A DNA stretch of 26,372 nucleotides from UBA9554 sp038205135 (GCA_038205135.1 JBBRCF010000043.1:1-26372); one strand, 5' to 3'; shown: positions 15,603 through 24,007, counted from the first letter of the stretch. Numbers and translations: made by a program. Notes: generated by a model from the sequence alone, not told the origin.

Positions 15603-17537
15603 ATGTCGTTGAATACCGGCCAGATGGAGTTGCGCGAAGACGCGGTGCGGGCGGAATACGCCGCCGCGATGGCGATGCTGTCGGGCTTTGATCACGCGCC
15701 GCGTCTGGGTGTGGCACGGGTGGCGGCGGCGGTGGCAGAACGGTCGCCCGGCGTAGGAGCGGCGCGACGGTTCCGGTCCACGACGCCGGGTCTGGTGACG
15801 CGGCAGTTGGTGCGGGCGGGCGCGGTGCATCTGATGGACCGGATCGAAGCGCAGGGCGGCGATGGTTTGGTCAGCCCGGTGTCGGCCACAGTGCTGGGCG
15901 TGCTGCGGCGGTCTTTGGCGATTGCGCTGGCGCTGGGGGGCGAAGTTGCGGCCCGCACCGGATTGAACGCCATGAAACGCGCCAATCTGGATGGCACGCT
16001 TGGCGCCGACAAACGCGCGGCGTTTTCGGAAGGCTTGCAGGCCGAGGCGCTGGCGGTGCTGCATGTGTTTGCCAATGCGGCGGCGTTCCTGCTGGCCCCG
16101 CACCTGTCCGAAGTGACGGTCGAGGTCGGCGGCGTCGAAGAAGTGCTGACGGATAACGCGCCGCTGGCGTTGCAAGGCGTGCTTTGGGAACTGGATCAGG
16201 ACATCGCGGGCTTTGCCACCGACGAGGCGCGGCTGGTGGCGACGGTCGCGGCCTTTGCCGAGGCGTTGATGGAAAAAGTGGCCGCGCGGGCGGCGACGGC
16301 CGCGGGGCTGGCGGCCTTTACCGGCGCAAGCTGGCGGGTCGAGGCGGATGATTTCGCCATCAACGGCTTTGCCCCGGCGCGCAAGGCCCGCGGCACCACG
16401 ATCACCATGCAGTTCAAGCAACCGCATGAGGTGGTCGGCAATCACATCGCGAAATATCAGGCGATGCGGCTGGCGAAAATGCTGATGGCCTATGATTTCG
16501 ACCGCCGGATGAACCCGTTTGCGGAACTGGGCGGGTTCATATTCACCTTCATGGGGGATGGCGCGCCCGGGACGGGCAAAACCACGCTGATCCAGATGAT
16601 GGCGGGGTTGATCCATGACTATTGTGCGGTCGCGAATTACCCGTTCCGCTATCAGAACCTGAGCGTAGACAATATCGACAGCTATCAGGGCAAATCGGGG
16701 CAGAATGCGCGGGCATTCATCAATTCGGTGATCGACCCCGGGGTGATCGGGTTTGGCACGGTGGATGATATCGACCAGGTCGCGGGGAAACGTGGCGACC
16801 GGCAGTCATCCTCAGGCGCGTTGGAGATTACCTCGGTTCTGATGGACGCCTTTGCCGGCGCGAATACCGTCGTGCGGGGCAATTGCACCTTCGGGTTGTT
16901 TTCGAATTACCCCGAAAATGTGGACGACGCGCTGCGCCAACGGGCCGGCGCACGGTTTCTGGTGGACGGGCCGCAAACGCAGGCGGATTACATCGACATT
17001 CTGGCACTGCTGCTGGGCAAAAGGCACGACATCCCCCTGGGCGATCACGAATTGATGGCCGCGCAGGAAATCCGCCGCGCGGTAGCGGAAAGTTTCGACC
17101 GCCATGCCCGGCCTGCCGAGGCGGGTCTGGTTGCGGTGTTCTACGCGGTGCAGGGGCGGGTGGGCGCGCTGGATACGCTGACAAAGCTGGGGACTTATCT
17201 GAAGGCCATTCAAGAGGCCGACCCGCGTTTCACGGGGCGCGCGATCAAGAACATCACCGATGCGGTCAAGGTCCGGGCGATGGATTTCGAATTGCCGGAT
17301 GAATGGATGGAACAGCCTGATCTGTTCCTTTTTCAACCCTATGAGTTGAAACGCGACATGATCGGCGAATTGCGCCGCCCGATCACTGTGGACATGGTGG
17401 TGCAGGAGATCAACCGCTATGCAGACAGTGAGTTCCGCTATGCCGACAAGTCGGACGAGGTTGCCATCGAAAATGCCGTGCGCGACATGCGGCGGATGGA
17501 TGCGGCGAAACGGCGGTATCTGGAGGGGCGGGGATGA
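15603..17537 (+). CDS. AAA+ family ATPase, core of the six-gene operon
   Basis: A 644-residue protein with about 300 residues of helical N-terminal domain and one AAA+ module. Walker A is GDGAPGTGKTT (318-328) with Lys326. Walker B is GVIGFGTVDDID (380-391) with the acidic DDID. The second region of homology, FSNYPENVDDALRQRAGARF (433-452), has the sensor-1 Asn and candidate arginine fingers Arg445 and Arg447, the arrangement of classical ring-forming remodelling ATPases. No protease active site, zinc site or VWA domain is visible. A lid-like helical region and a C-terminal extension with many charged residues follow. AGGGGAAAG precedes the ATG. The stop overlaps the next start (ATGA). Confidence 0.93.
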   Translation: MSLNTGQMELREDAVRAEYAAAMAMLSGFDHAPRLGVARVAAAVAERSPGVGAARRFRSTTPGLVTRQLVRAGAVHLMDRIEAQGGDGLVSPVSATVLGVLRRSLAIALALGGEVAARTGLNAMKRANLDGTLGADKRAAFSEGLQAEALAVLHVFANAAAFLLAPHLSEVTVEVGGVEEVLTDNAPLALQGVLWELDQDIAGFATDEARLVATVAAFAEALMEKVAARAATAAGLAAFTGASWRVEADDFAINGFAPARKARGTTITMQFKQPHEVVGNHIAKYQAMRLAKMLMAYDFDRRMNPFAELGGFIFTFMGDGAPGTGKTTLIQMMAGLIHDYCAVANYPFRYQNLSVDNIDSYQGKSGQNARAFINSVIDPGVIGFGTVDDIDQVAGKRGDRQSSSGALEITSVLMDAFAGANTVVRGNCTFGLFSNYPENVDDALRQRAGARFLVDGPQTQADYIDILALLLGKRHDIPLGDHELMAAQEIRRAVAESFDRHARPAEAGLVAVFYAVQGRVGALDTLTKLGTYLKAIQEADPRFTGRAIKNITDAVKVRAMDFELPDEWMEQPDLFLFQPYELKRDMIGELRRPITVDMVVQEINRYADSEFRYADKSDEVAIENAVRDMRRMDAAKRRYLEGRG

Positions 17538-18922
17538 AACGCCTGATCGAAAAGGGTCTGATGTTCGGCAATCTGATCGCGGTGGAATCCCCAGCGCTGA
17601 TCGACCGCTATAATCGCGCGCTGAAGCACCTGAATGGCAAGGCCACCGCCCTGACCGATTTCCACATCGACATCTCGGGTCATTCGCCGGAGGTCGCCGA
17701 GGAACTGGGCGATCCGCTTTATCTGAACCCCAATGGCGTCAACCGGCAATTCATTCTGCTGACGACGGAACAGAAAACCGCGCCGCTGCTGGACGCGACG
17801 TTTTCCAACGAACGCGCGATCCTGCGGCGGTTCATCGATGAAAACGAGGCGCAGTTGTTCGCCCTGACGTCGCGCGATGCGGTGGCGGGCGAAGTGGCGG
17901 ACAACGTGTTTGCCATCGACACGCCCGCCCGGCTGTTCGATCTGCGCAAATTCCGGATCGAGGCGGATACCACGGGCGGCACGGTCAAGGATGCCGAGGA
18001 ACTGGGCCAGAAGGTGGACCGGTTCCTGACCAAGGACGACGCTTGGTTCGATGATATTCTGATCGCCGAGATGATCGCCCTGTCGAAACGCACCGGCGAT
18101 GTGACGCGCAACCCGGTGCGGTTGCAGCAGATGGAATTCATCGAGGATGATTTCTGGACCTCGCATTTCGGCGGGGTGTATCTGTTCCGTTCGCTGGCAC
18201 AGGTGGCCCTTATCGCGGCGGGGCCCAAGGAACAGCTGGGGCCGCTGCCGGTTCCGCTGGTGCTGGACCTTGGCGATCGCAACGCGATTGCGCGGTTTCT
18301 GGAGGCCAACGGGCTGGTGGAACCCATCGTCAAGGCGCGCGGCATCGACGCCACCGCGATCCTGCGGCAAAAGCTGGATTTCATTGTGGTGGATGCGGCA
18401 CAGGAGGCGGGCGTGGACCTGACCGGCGCGACCCGGCGCGATATCCGCGCGTTGGCGCGGGCGCATGCCGACCGGTTGCCGCCGGAGTTTCACGCGCTGA
18501 ACGCCTTGGTGGCCTGGGCCGAGGATGGCGCGGCCTGGCCGCGAATCCCGTCGGATCACCCGGCCTATTTCTATACGCTGCGCGCGGCGGATGTTCCGCA
18601 GCGTGATCTGGTCAATCAATTGCTGGCGGACCTCAGCCCCAAAGACGTGCGCCAGCTGTTCATCTGTCACAAGGCGTTGTTCTACCGGCTTTACCGGGGC
18701 TGGAGCGACACCAAGAAATCCTATGTGGCGGATTTTCTGGCGCGGGAGTATCAGGCGGACAAGCTGGGAACGCGGGAACGGTTGTTCGGTCACGATGCGC
18801 CGCTGGATCTGCCGCCGCCGCCACCCAGCCGGGCCGACATGGTGGCGCGCGTCGGTCCTTGGGGTTCGACCGGGCGGTCCGTGGGCAGCACTGCAAAAAC
18901 AGCGGCGACGCGGAGGAGATAG
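17534..18922 (+). CDS. Uncharacterised protein, probably DUF6638 family
   Basis: A 462-residue soluble protein beginning MKRLIEKGLMFGNLIAVESP and containing LTDFHIDISGHSPEVAEELG. I associate this opening with the DUF6638 family of alphaproteobacteria, but from memory only. It has no signal peptide, membrane helix or nucleotide-binding loop. The last 40 residues, beginning around LDLPPPPPS, are Pro-, Ser- and Thr-rich and end in a basic ATRRR, so the tail is probably disordered. Its start overlaps the ATPase stop by four bases and the next gene starts one base after its stop, so it belongs to the same translational unit and is a probable ATPase cofactor or substrate adaptor. Confidence 0.85.
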   Translation: MKRLIEKGLMFGNLIAVESPALIDRYNRALKHLNGKATALTDFHIDISGHSPEVAEELGDPLYLNPNGVNRQFILLTTEQKTAPLLDATFSNERAILRRFIDENEAQLFALTSRDAVAGEVADNVFAIDTPARLFDLRKFRIEADTTGGTVKDAEELGQKVDRFLTKDDAWFDDILIAEMIALSKRTGDVTRNPVRLQQMEFIEDDFWTSHFGGVYLFRSLAQVALIAAGPKEQLGPLPVPLVLDLGDRNAIARFLEANGLVEPIVKARGIDATAILRQKLDFIVVDAAQEAGVDLTGATRRDIRALARAHADRLPPEFHALNALVAWAEDGAAWPRIPSDHPAYFYTLRAADVPQRDLVNQLLADLSPKDVRQLFICHKALFYRLYRGWSDTKKSYVADFLAREYQADKLGTRERLFGHDAPLDLPPPPPSRADMVARVGPWGSTGRSVGSTAKTAATRRR

Positions 18923-18923
18923 C

Positions 18924-19190
18924 ATGGTCGGTTTTTTGCGTCTGGTGGTGTTCGGGTTCATCGGGTTGAGCATCATCTATCTGTGGATGTCATTTTCCGC
19001 CCGTTCCGCACAGCGCCGCACTCTGCGCGCGCAATGGGACGAACAAGGCATGACGGGCGACAAGGATGCTTATGTGGCAGCGGGCATGCAGGTCTATGAA
19101 CGATCCCTGCGCCACAAACTGATCGTGATGGTGTATGTCATTCCGGTGATCGTGATCGGGACGATCATTTATCTGACGAATTATTATTGA
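18924..19190 (+). CDS. Small two-helix inner-membrane protein of the six-gene operon
   Basis: An 88-residue protein from ATG 18924 with an excellent GGAGGAG ribosome binding site at 18912-18918. Two hydrophobic segments, at about 3-24 and 65-85, flank a hydrophilic, strongly charged loop of about 40 residues (RSAQRRTLRAQWDEQG and on). The basic residues just after the first helix suggest the loop is cytoplasmic, putting both ends outside. It starts one base after the preceding stop and ends 11 bases before the DUF1523 gene. I recognise no family. It could anchor the ATPase or its partners to the membrane. Confidence 0.85.
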   Translation: MVGFLRLVVFGFIGLSIIYLWMSFSARSAQRRTLRAQWDEQGMTGDKDAYVAAGMQVYERSLRHKLIVMVYVIPVIVIGTIIYLTNYY

Positions 19191-19201
19191 AGGGTGATGT
19201 C

Positions 19202-19837
19202 ATGCGGTATGCGCGTTGGACGATCTTTGCGGTGTTCTGGCTGTTTGTGGCCGGGTGGCTGCATTACACGCTGCCGCAGCATGATGTGGTCAGGATCGTC
19301 AACACCTACGAAGAAAATACTAACGTCAGCGGCTGGACGCGGATGTTCTGGTCCACGCCCGCCGATCAGGCGGTAACCGAAACCACCCGTTTCGTGCAGT
19401 TCATTCAGGCGGTGCGGCCGAACGGTGACGTCGAGGTCTACCGCAACGAAGACACCGGCTGGAGCTGGCCACCCTACTTCAAGTTCGACACCGCGAACCT
19501 TTACGCCGAGGCGAACGATCTGGTGTCGACCAAGGAAATCCCGAAATGGACCGTCGTCACGCACTACGGCTGGCGCAACGAGGTGCTGTCGATATTTCCC
19601 AACGCCATCGCGGTGCGCCCGGTCGACAACCCCGATGTGCGGATCATTCCATGGTTCAATATCGGGCTGCTGGCGGTTTTGTTCGCGATATTCTGGGCGA
19701 TCCGCGTGCGGTGGTTGCGGTTTCGGGCGCGCCGCATCGACCCGGTGCTGGAAGATGTGGGCGAGGCGTTCGATGCCGCCGGCGACCAGATTTCCGACAC
19801 GCGCAGTTGGCTGGCCCGGCAATTCGGGCGCAAATAG
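19202..19837 (+). CDS. DUF1523 family membrane protein
   Basis: A 211-residue protein with hydrophobic helices at about 7-24 and 151-168 and a domain of about 125 residues between them that should face the periplasm. Its hallmark RNEDTGWSWPPYFKFDTANL at 81-100, together with HYGWRNE (121-127) and IPWFNI (149-154), fits DUF1523, a family of unknown function in Rhodobacterales. The cytosolic C-terminal tail (RARRIDPVLEDVGEAFDAAG) is charged and helical. AAGGGTGA lies just before ATG 19202. As last gene of the operon it suggests that the ATPase module works at or across the inner membrane. Confidence 0.9.
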   Translation: MRYARWTIFAVFWLFVAGWLHYTLPQHDVVRIVNTYEENTNVSGWTRMFWSTPADQAVTETTRFVQFIQAVRPNGDVEVYRNEDTGWSWPPYFKFDTANLYAEANDLVSTKEIPKWTVVTHYGWRNEVLSIFPNAIAVRPVDNPDVRIIPWFNIGLLAVLFAIFWAIRVRWLRFRARRIDPVLEDVGEAFDAAGDQISDTRSWLARQFGRK

Positions 19838-19847
19838 CCGGCAGGCC

Positions 19848-19875
19848 TTGTCGGGTCGGCTGGGCAAGCTAAACT
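19848..19875 (+). promoter_or_regulatory. Putative promoter giving a leaderless DUF4864 mRNA
   Basis: TTGTCG (19848-19853), a 16-base spacer and TAAACT (19870-19875) form a plausible sigma-70 promoter whose start point would fall at about 19882, at the ATG at 19883. No purine-rich ribosome binding site precedes that ATG (the bases are TTTTCTGC), which supports leaderless initiation. Confidence 0.45.
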
Positions 19876-19882
19876 TTTCTGC

Positions 19883-20275
19883 ATGAAAAAGTTGGCACTC
19901 ATCCTCATCCTGCTGTCCGCCGCCCCCGTGGCGGCCCAGGATGCCATTGCCGATGTGATCACCGACCAGTTCCGTGATTTCGCGGCGGATGATTTCGCGG
20001 GCGCGTTCGATCATGCCAGCCCGGGTATTCAGGGCTTGTTCGGCAGCGCCGACCGGTTTGGCGCGATGGTGCGTCAGGGGTATCCGATGGTCTGGCGCTA
20101 CAGTTCGTTTCGCCTGGCCGAACGGCGCGAGATCGCCGGCGCGCTGTGGCAGCGGGTCGATGTGATCGACGCCGAAGGGCGCGCCCATGCGCTGGAATAC
20201 AAGATGGAACAGGGCGCGGCCGGCTGGAAAATCGACGGCGTGCAGCTGTTGCCACCCCCGGTGCCCAACGTCTGA
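19883..20275 (+). CDS. DUF4864 domain-containing exported protein
   Basis: A 130-residue protein with a clear Sec signal peptide, MKKLALILILLSAAPVAAQD, probably cut after AQ-less AxA (PVAA) near residue 18-19, leaving a periplasmic domain of about 110 residues. FRDFAADDFAGAFDHASPGI, YPMVWRYSSF and GWKIDGVQLLPPP fit the DUF4864 family, a small NTF2-like fold of unknown role. It starts 45 bases after the DUF1523 gene. Because its own promoter is likely and it lacks a ribosome binding site, I keep it apart from the six-gene operon, though read-through is possible. Confidence 0.88.
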   Translation: MKKLALILILLSAAPVAAQDAIADVITDQFRDFAADDFAGAFDHASPGIQGLFGSADRFGAMVRQGYPMVWRYSSFRLAERREIAGALWQRVDVIDAEGRAHALEYKMEQGAAGWKIDGVQLLPPPVPNV

Positions 20276-20276
20276 C

Positions 20277-20288
20277 GACCGTACGGTC
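20277..20288. promoter_or_regulatory. Perfect 12-base palindrome upstream of the beta-helix gene
   Basis: GACCGTACGGTC at 20277-20288 is fully self-complementary and starts two bases after the DUF4864 stop, in the 96-base spacer before the beta-helix gene at 20372. With no loop and no T run it does not look like a terminator. It has the size of a dimeric repressor operator, but no regulator can be named. Confidence 0.4.
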
Positions 20289-20371
20289 AGATCAACGCCC
20301 GTTAACCCCGTCGCATCTACCGATACCCCGATCCGGGTGCGCGTCCGCGCCCTGTCTGGAAAGGGGTTTTC

Positions 20372-22660
20372 ATGAACAAGGCCATCACCGACGGAATTAT
20401 CTTCATGCCGCCCGCATTCGCGGCTGGGCTGTCACAATGGTCACGCGGCGATGGCGTGCCGGGGTCCGACAGTTATCAGGGTGCGGCGAATGCGGCGCTG
20501 GTGCCGGCGGATCAGGATTTCGGCGGCTGTCTGGAATTGCAGAAAACCGAAACTTTGCAGAAACTGCGTTTCAGGGGCCAGACGCCGATCCTGCCCGGCT
20601 GCTATTTGCGGGTGACCGCGCGGGTTAAGGCGGTGGCGGGCGCGTTGCCGGCCGCGCGCATCGCGGCCTATGCCGCCCAGACCGGCGGCGCGGCCGTGAC
20701 GGGCGTCGTGACCACGGGCCCCGCGGTGCAACTGACCACCTATGGCGGGGTGGTCGAGGTGTCGGCGATCATCGGCACCGGGGCGCGCGGCGGCGTGACG
20801 ATGGCCTGGGGGATTGCCGCAGCCTATGGCCATTTCGGCATCGATCTGACCGGGCCGAATGGCGGCGTGGTGCGGATCGACGATATCGTGATCGAGGATG
20901 TCACGTCGGTGTTCCTGCGCGATCTGGTCGGCATCGTGGACGTGCGCGACTACGGAGCGCGGGGCGATGGCACCACGAATGACGCCCCCGCCTTTCTGGC
21001 CGCCGACGCCGATGCCGACGGGCGCACCGTGGTGGTGCCCGCCGGCAGCTACTTCCTGAACGGTGATGTGACGTTCGACAACCATGTCCGGTTCGAAGGC
21101 ACCGTGACCATGCCCGTCGCGCGCATCCTGTCCCTGACCCGCGATTTTCACTTGTCAGCCTATGTCGATGCGTTCGGCGACGAGGTGACTGCGTTCAAAA
21201 AAGCCTGGCAATCGCTGTTGAACAATTCCGACCATGAAAGCCTGGACCTGAACGGCCGGCGCATTCAGGTGCGTGCGCCGATCGACATGGCGGCGGCGGT
21301 GCCGAACCGGGTGGAATACGCGCAGCGCCGCGTCATCCGCAACGGCCAGTTCTTTGTCGAGGCCGACACGGACTGGGACGACACCGTGGTCACCAGTCAG
21401 GCGCGTTATACGCCATCGACGTCGCTGAAACTGACCAATGTGGTGAACGTGGCGAACGTGCCGGTGGGCGCGCTGATCACGGGCTCGGGCGTGGGTCGCG
21501 AAGTCTATGTCCGGTCGAAAAACGTCGCCACGCAGGAAATCGAACTGTCGCAGCCGCTGTATGACGCTGACGGCACGCAAGTATTCACCTTTCGGCGGTT
21601 CAAATACGTGTTGGATTTTGCGGGTTTTCAGAAACTGTCGAAAATCATCCTGTCCGACATTGAATTCAACTGTTCCGCCCGCGCCAGCGCCATCCTGCTG
21701 GCACCGGCCGGGTTGGTGTTTCAGGTCAAGGATTGCGTGTTCGGCGAACCCAAGGACCGTGCGATTTCCAGCCATGGCGAAGGCTGTCAGGGCATGCTGG
21801 TGGATCGCAACCAGTTCCTGTCATCGCAAGACGGTCTGCTGGCCCAGAATCGCAGCAATGTCGGCCTGAATACAAACGGCAATGACGTCAAGATCCGCGA
21901 TAACCGCATCACCCAGCATCGCCATTTCGCGGTGGTGGCGGGGGCCAGCAGTCTGATCCAAGGCAATCACTGGTTTCAGGGCGATAGCTCGAACGCCGGG
22001 GTGCGGCTGGCCGGTCTGGTGTTGACGGCGTCGAATACCCGCGCGTCGATCGTCGGCAATTACATCGACAATTGCTTTGTCGAATGGACCAACGAACACG
22101 ATGCGACACCGGAATTCGCCAATGAGTTTTCCTTTGCCGCACTGCATATCTCGCAGAACGTTTTCCTGTGTTCCAATACTGTGCCGTGGTTCCGGTTCAT
22201 CATCGTGAAACCCTACGGGCCCGGCCATTTCATCAACGGGTTGTGCGTGATCGGCAACAGTTTCCGCATCATCGGTGCCGAAATTGACCGGGTCGAAGCG
22301 GTGGATACCAGCTTTGCCACGCTCGACTGGAACCGGGCGCGCAACATCTGGATCAAGGGCAACAGTTTCAACGGTGTTGTGCAGGGTATCGAAAACCCGG
22401 TCGCGCTGACGGTCGCGCAGGCGACGGCCGCGGCCACCTGGACGGTGAATTTTGCCGCGCAGATGCCGTTTGGCGGGCGGCTGCGCAATGTCGATGCGGT
22501 GATGGCGCGCGGTGCCCTCCGCACCGCGACAAACGCCATCGTATGGGAAGCCCCCTATGCCGATGTGGCCCAAGGTGCCACCCAGCAAGAGGCGCGCCTG
22601 ACATGGCCACAGCCGCTGCGGGGCAGTGTGACGGTGACGGGCCGGGTCGACAACAACTGA
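20372..22660 (+). CDS. Beta-helix protein, glycosyl hydrolase family 28-related (pectate lyase 3 domain)
   Basis: A 762-residue protein. Residues 1-180 look like a beta-sandwich or carbohydrate-binding module. VDVRDYGARGDGTTNDAPAF at 189-208 is the entry motif of the Pectate_lyase_3 right-handed beta-helix, and the middle has the short Asn/Gly-rich repeats of the helix (DNRITQHRHFAVVAGAS, GNYIDNCFV, GNSFRIIGAEI, KGNSFNGVVQGI). The C-terminal 80 residues form a separate beta-rich cap. No signal peptide is seen, which is unusual for a polysaccharide-active enzyme and typical of phage tailspikes and particle-bound proteins. AAAGGGG precedes the ATG. Substrate and location are unknown; a gene-transfer-agent spike or a surface polysaccharide enzyme are both possible. 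Confidence 0.88.
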   Translation: MNKAITDGIIFMPPAFAAGLSQWSRGDGVPGSDSYQGAANAALVPADQDFGGCLELQKTETLQKLRFRGQTPILPGCYLRVTARVKAVAGALPAARIAAYAAQTGGAAVTGVVTTGPAVQLTTYGGVVEVSAIIGTGARGGVTMAWGIAAAYGHFGIDLTGPNGGVVRIDDIVIEDVTSVFLRDLVGIVDVRDYGARGDGTTNDAPAFLAADADADGRTVVVPAGSYFLNGDVTFDNHVRFEGTVTMPVARILSLTRDFHLSAYVDAFGDEVTAFKKAWQSLLNNSDHESLDLNGRRIQVRAPIDMAAAVPNRVEYAQRRVIRNGQFFVEADTDWDDTVVTSQARYTPSTSLKLTNVVNVANVPVGALITGSGVGREVYVRSKNVATQEIELSQPLYDADGTQVFTFRRFKYVLDFAGFQKLSKIILSDIEFNCSARASAILLAPAGLVFQVKDCVFGEPKDRAISSHGEGCQGMLVDRNQFLSSQDGLLAQNRSNVGLNTNGNDVKIRDNRITQHRHFAVVAGASSLIQGNHWFQGDSSNAGVRLAGLVLTASNTRASIVGNYIDNCFVEWTNEHDATPEFANEFSFAALHISQNVFLCSNTVPWFRFIIVKPYGPGHFINGLCVIGNSFRIIGAEIDRVEAVDTSFATLDWNRARNIWIKGNSFNGVVQGIENPVALTVAQATAAATWTVNFAAQMPFGGRLRNVDAVMARGALRTATNAIVWEAPYADVAQGATQQEARLTWPQPLRGSVTVTGRVDNN

Positions 22661-22682
22661 CCTCGTCCGGCCTTGGCCCCTT

Positions 22683-22710
22683 CCGGTCCGACCGTCCGCG
22701 GTCGGGCCGG
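22683..22710. terminator. GC-rich hairpin between convergent genes
   Basis: CCGGTCCGACCG (22683-22694) and CGGTCGGGCCGG (22699-22710) form a 12-base-pair stem with one G-U pair and a TCCG loop. It lies 22 bases after the beta-helix stop and about 30 bases from the convergent HugZ stop. No T run follows on either strand, so it may be a 3'-end stabiliser or a weak bidirectional terminator. Confidence 0.55.
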
Positions 22711-22739
22711 CAACAGATACTGCACCCGCGGCCTTGGTC

Positions 22740-23231
22740 CTACAGGCCCAGATCCTGCGACGTCAGTACAAAGGCCCGTCCGAACCCGCCGTTCAGATGC
22801 GCCGCCTTCACCTGAAATCGCCAAAAGGCAAAATCGCTGAACCCGATGTACAGTTTTGCCTTTGGATGATCGCGCAGCCAACGTTCCGCCAATGCCGCAT
22901 GCGATGCCGCGTCATCAACCCGTTCCGCCTGCGCCACCAGCGTCAGGCGCGGATGGGTCAGCGGATCGCCCTTGGCCCCCGGTTCTCCCAGCAGCAACGA
23001 CGCGCGCGGGTCTGCCGCCAGCGCGCGGGTGTGCCCCGACAAGGTCGAGATGAAGGTCACGGGCGCGCCGGACAGGTCGGTGCCCACAGCCACGCGTGTC
23101 ACCATGGGAAACCCGGTTGCAGGGTCGATCACCCCCAACGCCCCGTGCCGCGCGCCATCGATCAGGTCGCGCGCCAGACTGCGGGCGCCCGCATCGGTGG
23201 GACGAATCGGGCTGTCGGGTTGTTCGGCCAT
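22740..23231 (-). CDS. HugZ-like pyridoxamine 5'-phosphate oxidase family protein
   Basis: A 163-residue cytosolic protein of the split-barrel FMN-binding fold. GALGVIDPATGFPMVTRVAV (30-49), LSGHTRALAADPRASLLLGE (64-83) and the end of the barrel are typical of the HugZ/PNPOx-like group, whose members bind flavin or degrade haem. The length equals a lone split barrel without the extra C-terminal haem-binding domain of Campylobacter and Helicobacter HugZ, so haem oxygenase activity is not implied. It lies 39 bases downstream of the beta-barrel candidate on the same strand and may be cotranscribed. Confidence 0.88.
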   Translation of the reverse strand: MAEQPDSPIRPTDAGARSLARDLIDGARHGALGVIDPATGFPMVTRVAVGTDLSGAPVTFISTLSGHTRALAADPRASLLLGEPGAKGDPLTHPRLTLVAQAERVDDAASHAALAERWLRDHPKAKLYIGFSDFAFWRFQVKAAHLNGGFGRAFVLTSQDLGL

Positions 23232-23270
23232 GGCGGCAGGTTAGGGATCTGGCCGCCACGGCTCAACCCG

Positions 23271-23954
23271 TCAGAATTCGCGCCACAGCCCGATCTTGAT
23301 CCCGGTTGCGCCGCCGCTCTGCATCTCCTGCGTCAGTCCGAATTCCACCTGTGCGCCGCCCTGCATCCGCCACAACACCGATGGCACCACCCGCACGAAC
23401 TGCGGATCATGCCGCGGCTGGCCCATCTGCAGCTGCACCATTCCGGTCAGACGCGGCGAAAACGTCACCCCAAGCGTCAGGTCGGCCTTCAGGTCCAGCC
23501 CGCCATCCCGGTCCAGTTCCGCCAGCGCATCGCCCGCGATCCAGCCGGAACGCCCGCCAACCGTCACGCCGCGGCCCAGCGACAGGCCCGGACGCAACAC
23601 CCAACGCTGATCGATCACCCCCAGACCCAGTTCCACCGCCACCGCCAGATTGCCTGGCAGCCGATCCGCCAGCATGGGGCGACGCAGGAAAACCACGGTC
23701 TTTTCCTTGCCCGATACCGATCGTCCCCAATCAAGCCCCAGCCCCAGCCGCGGTGTCAGCCCATAGTCCAGATACAGCCCGGAATACCCCCCGCCCGGGT
23801 TGGCGTAATGCGCCGTTGCCACGAACAGATGGCCCTGGCTGCGTGGCCAGGCGCCGGCCCCGGCCATCGTTGCTCCCCAAAACAACAGCGTTGCTGCCAG
23901 GCACGCCATGCCGGCCGGCCGTGATGGCAGCAAAAAAATGGCGACGCGCGGCAT
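23271..23954 (-). CDS. Putative outer-membrane beta-barrel protein
   Basis: A 227-residue protein with an N-terminal signal (hydrophobic LAATLLFWGATMAGAGA after basic residues) and then alternating beta strands with Gly-rich turns, such as YSGLYLDYGLTPRLGLGLDW and LGVTFSPRLTGMVQLQMG. It ends in GLWREF; a terminal phenylalanine is the usual recognition signal for outer-membrane barrel insertion. By size it would be a small barrel of 8-12 strands. No named family is recognised. ATG 23954 is used, but a Met at residue 16 could be the true start. A CtrA-type box lies 54-68 bases upstream. Confidence 0.75.
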   Translation of the reverse strand: MPRVAIFLLPSRPAGMACLAATLLFWGATMAGAGAWPRSQGHLFVATAHYANPGGGYSGLYLDYGLTPRLGLGLDWGRSVSGKEKTVVFLRRPMLADRLPGNLAVAVELGLGVIDQRWVLRPGLSLGRGVTVGGRSGWIAGDALAELDRDGGLDLKADLTLGVTFSPRLTGMVQLQMGQPRHDPQFVRVVPSVLWRMQGGAQVEFGLTQEMQSGGATGIKIGLWREF

Positions 23955-24007
23955 GCGGCCTCCGACGCGGGGTGCAACGGCATGCGTTCACCATGCCTTT
24001 ACTTTGG

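Noticed and set aside
17438..18976. 512-codon open frame on the minus strand opposite the DUF6638-like gene
   Set aside because: Spans three tightly packed plus-strand genes that have starts, ribosome binding sites and ATGA overlaps; its translation is Arg/Gln-rich with no recognisable domain.
20301..20306. CtrA half-site GTTAAC before the beta-helix gene
   Set aside because: No second TTAA seven bases away, so it does not meet the consensus.
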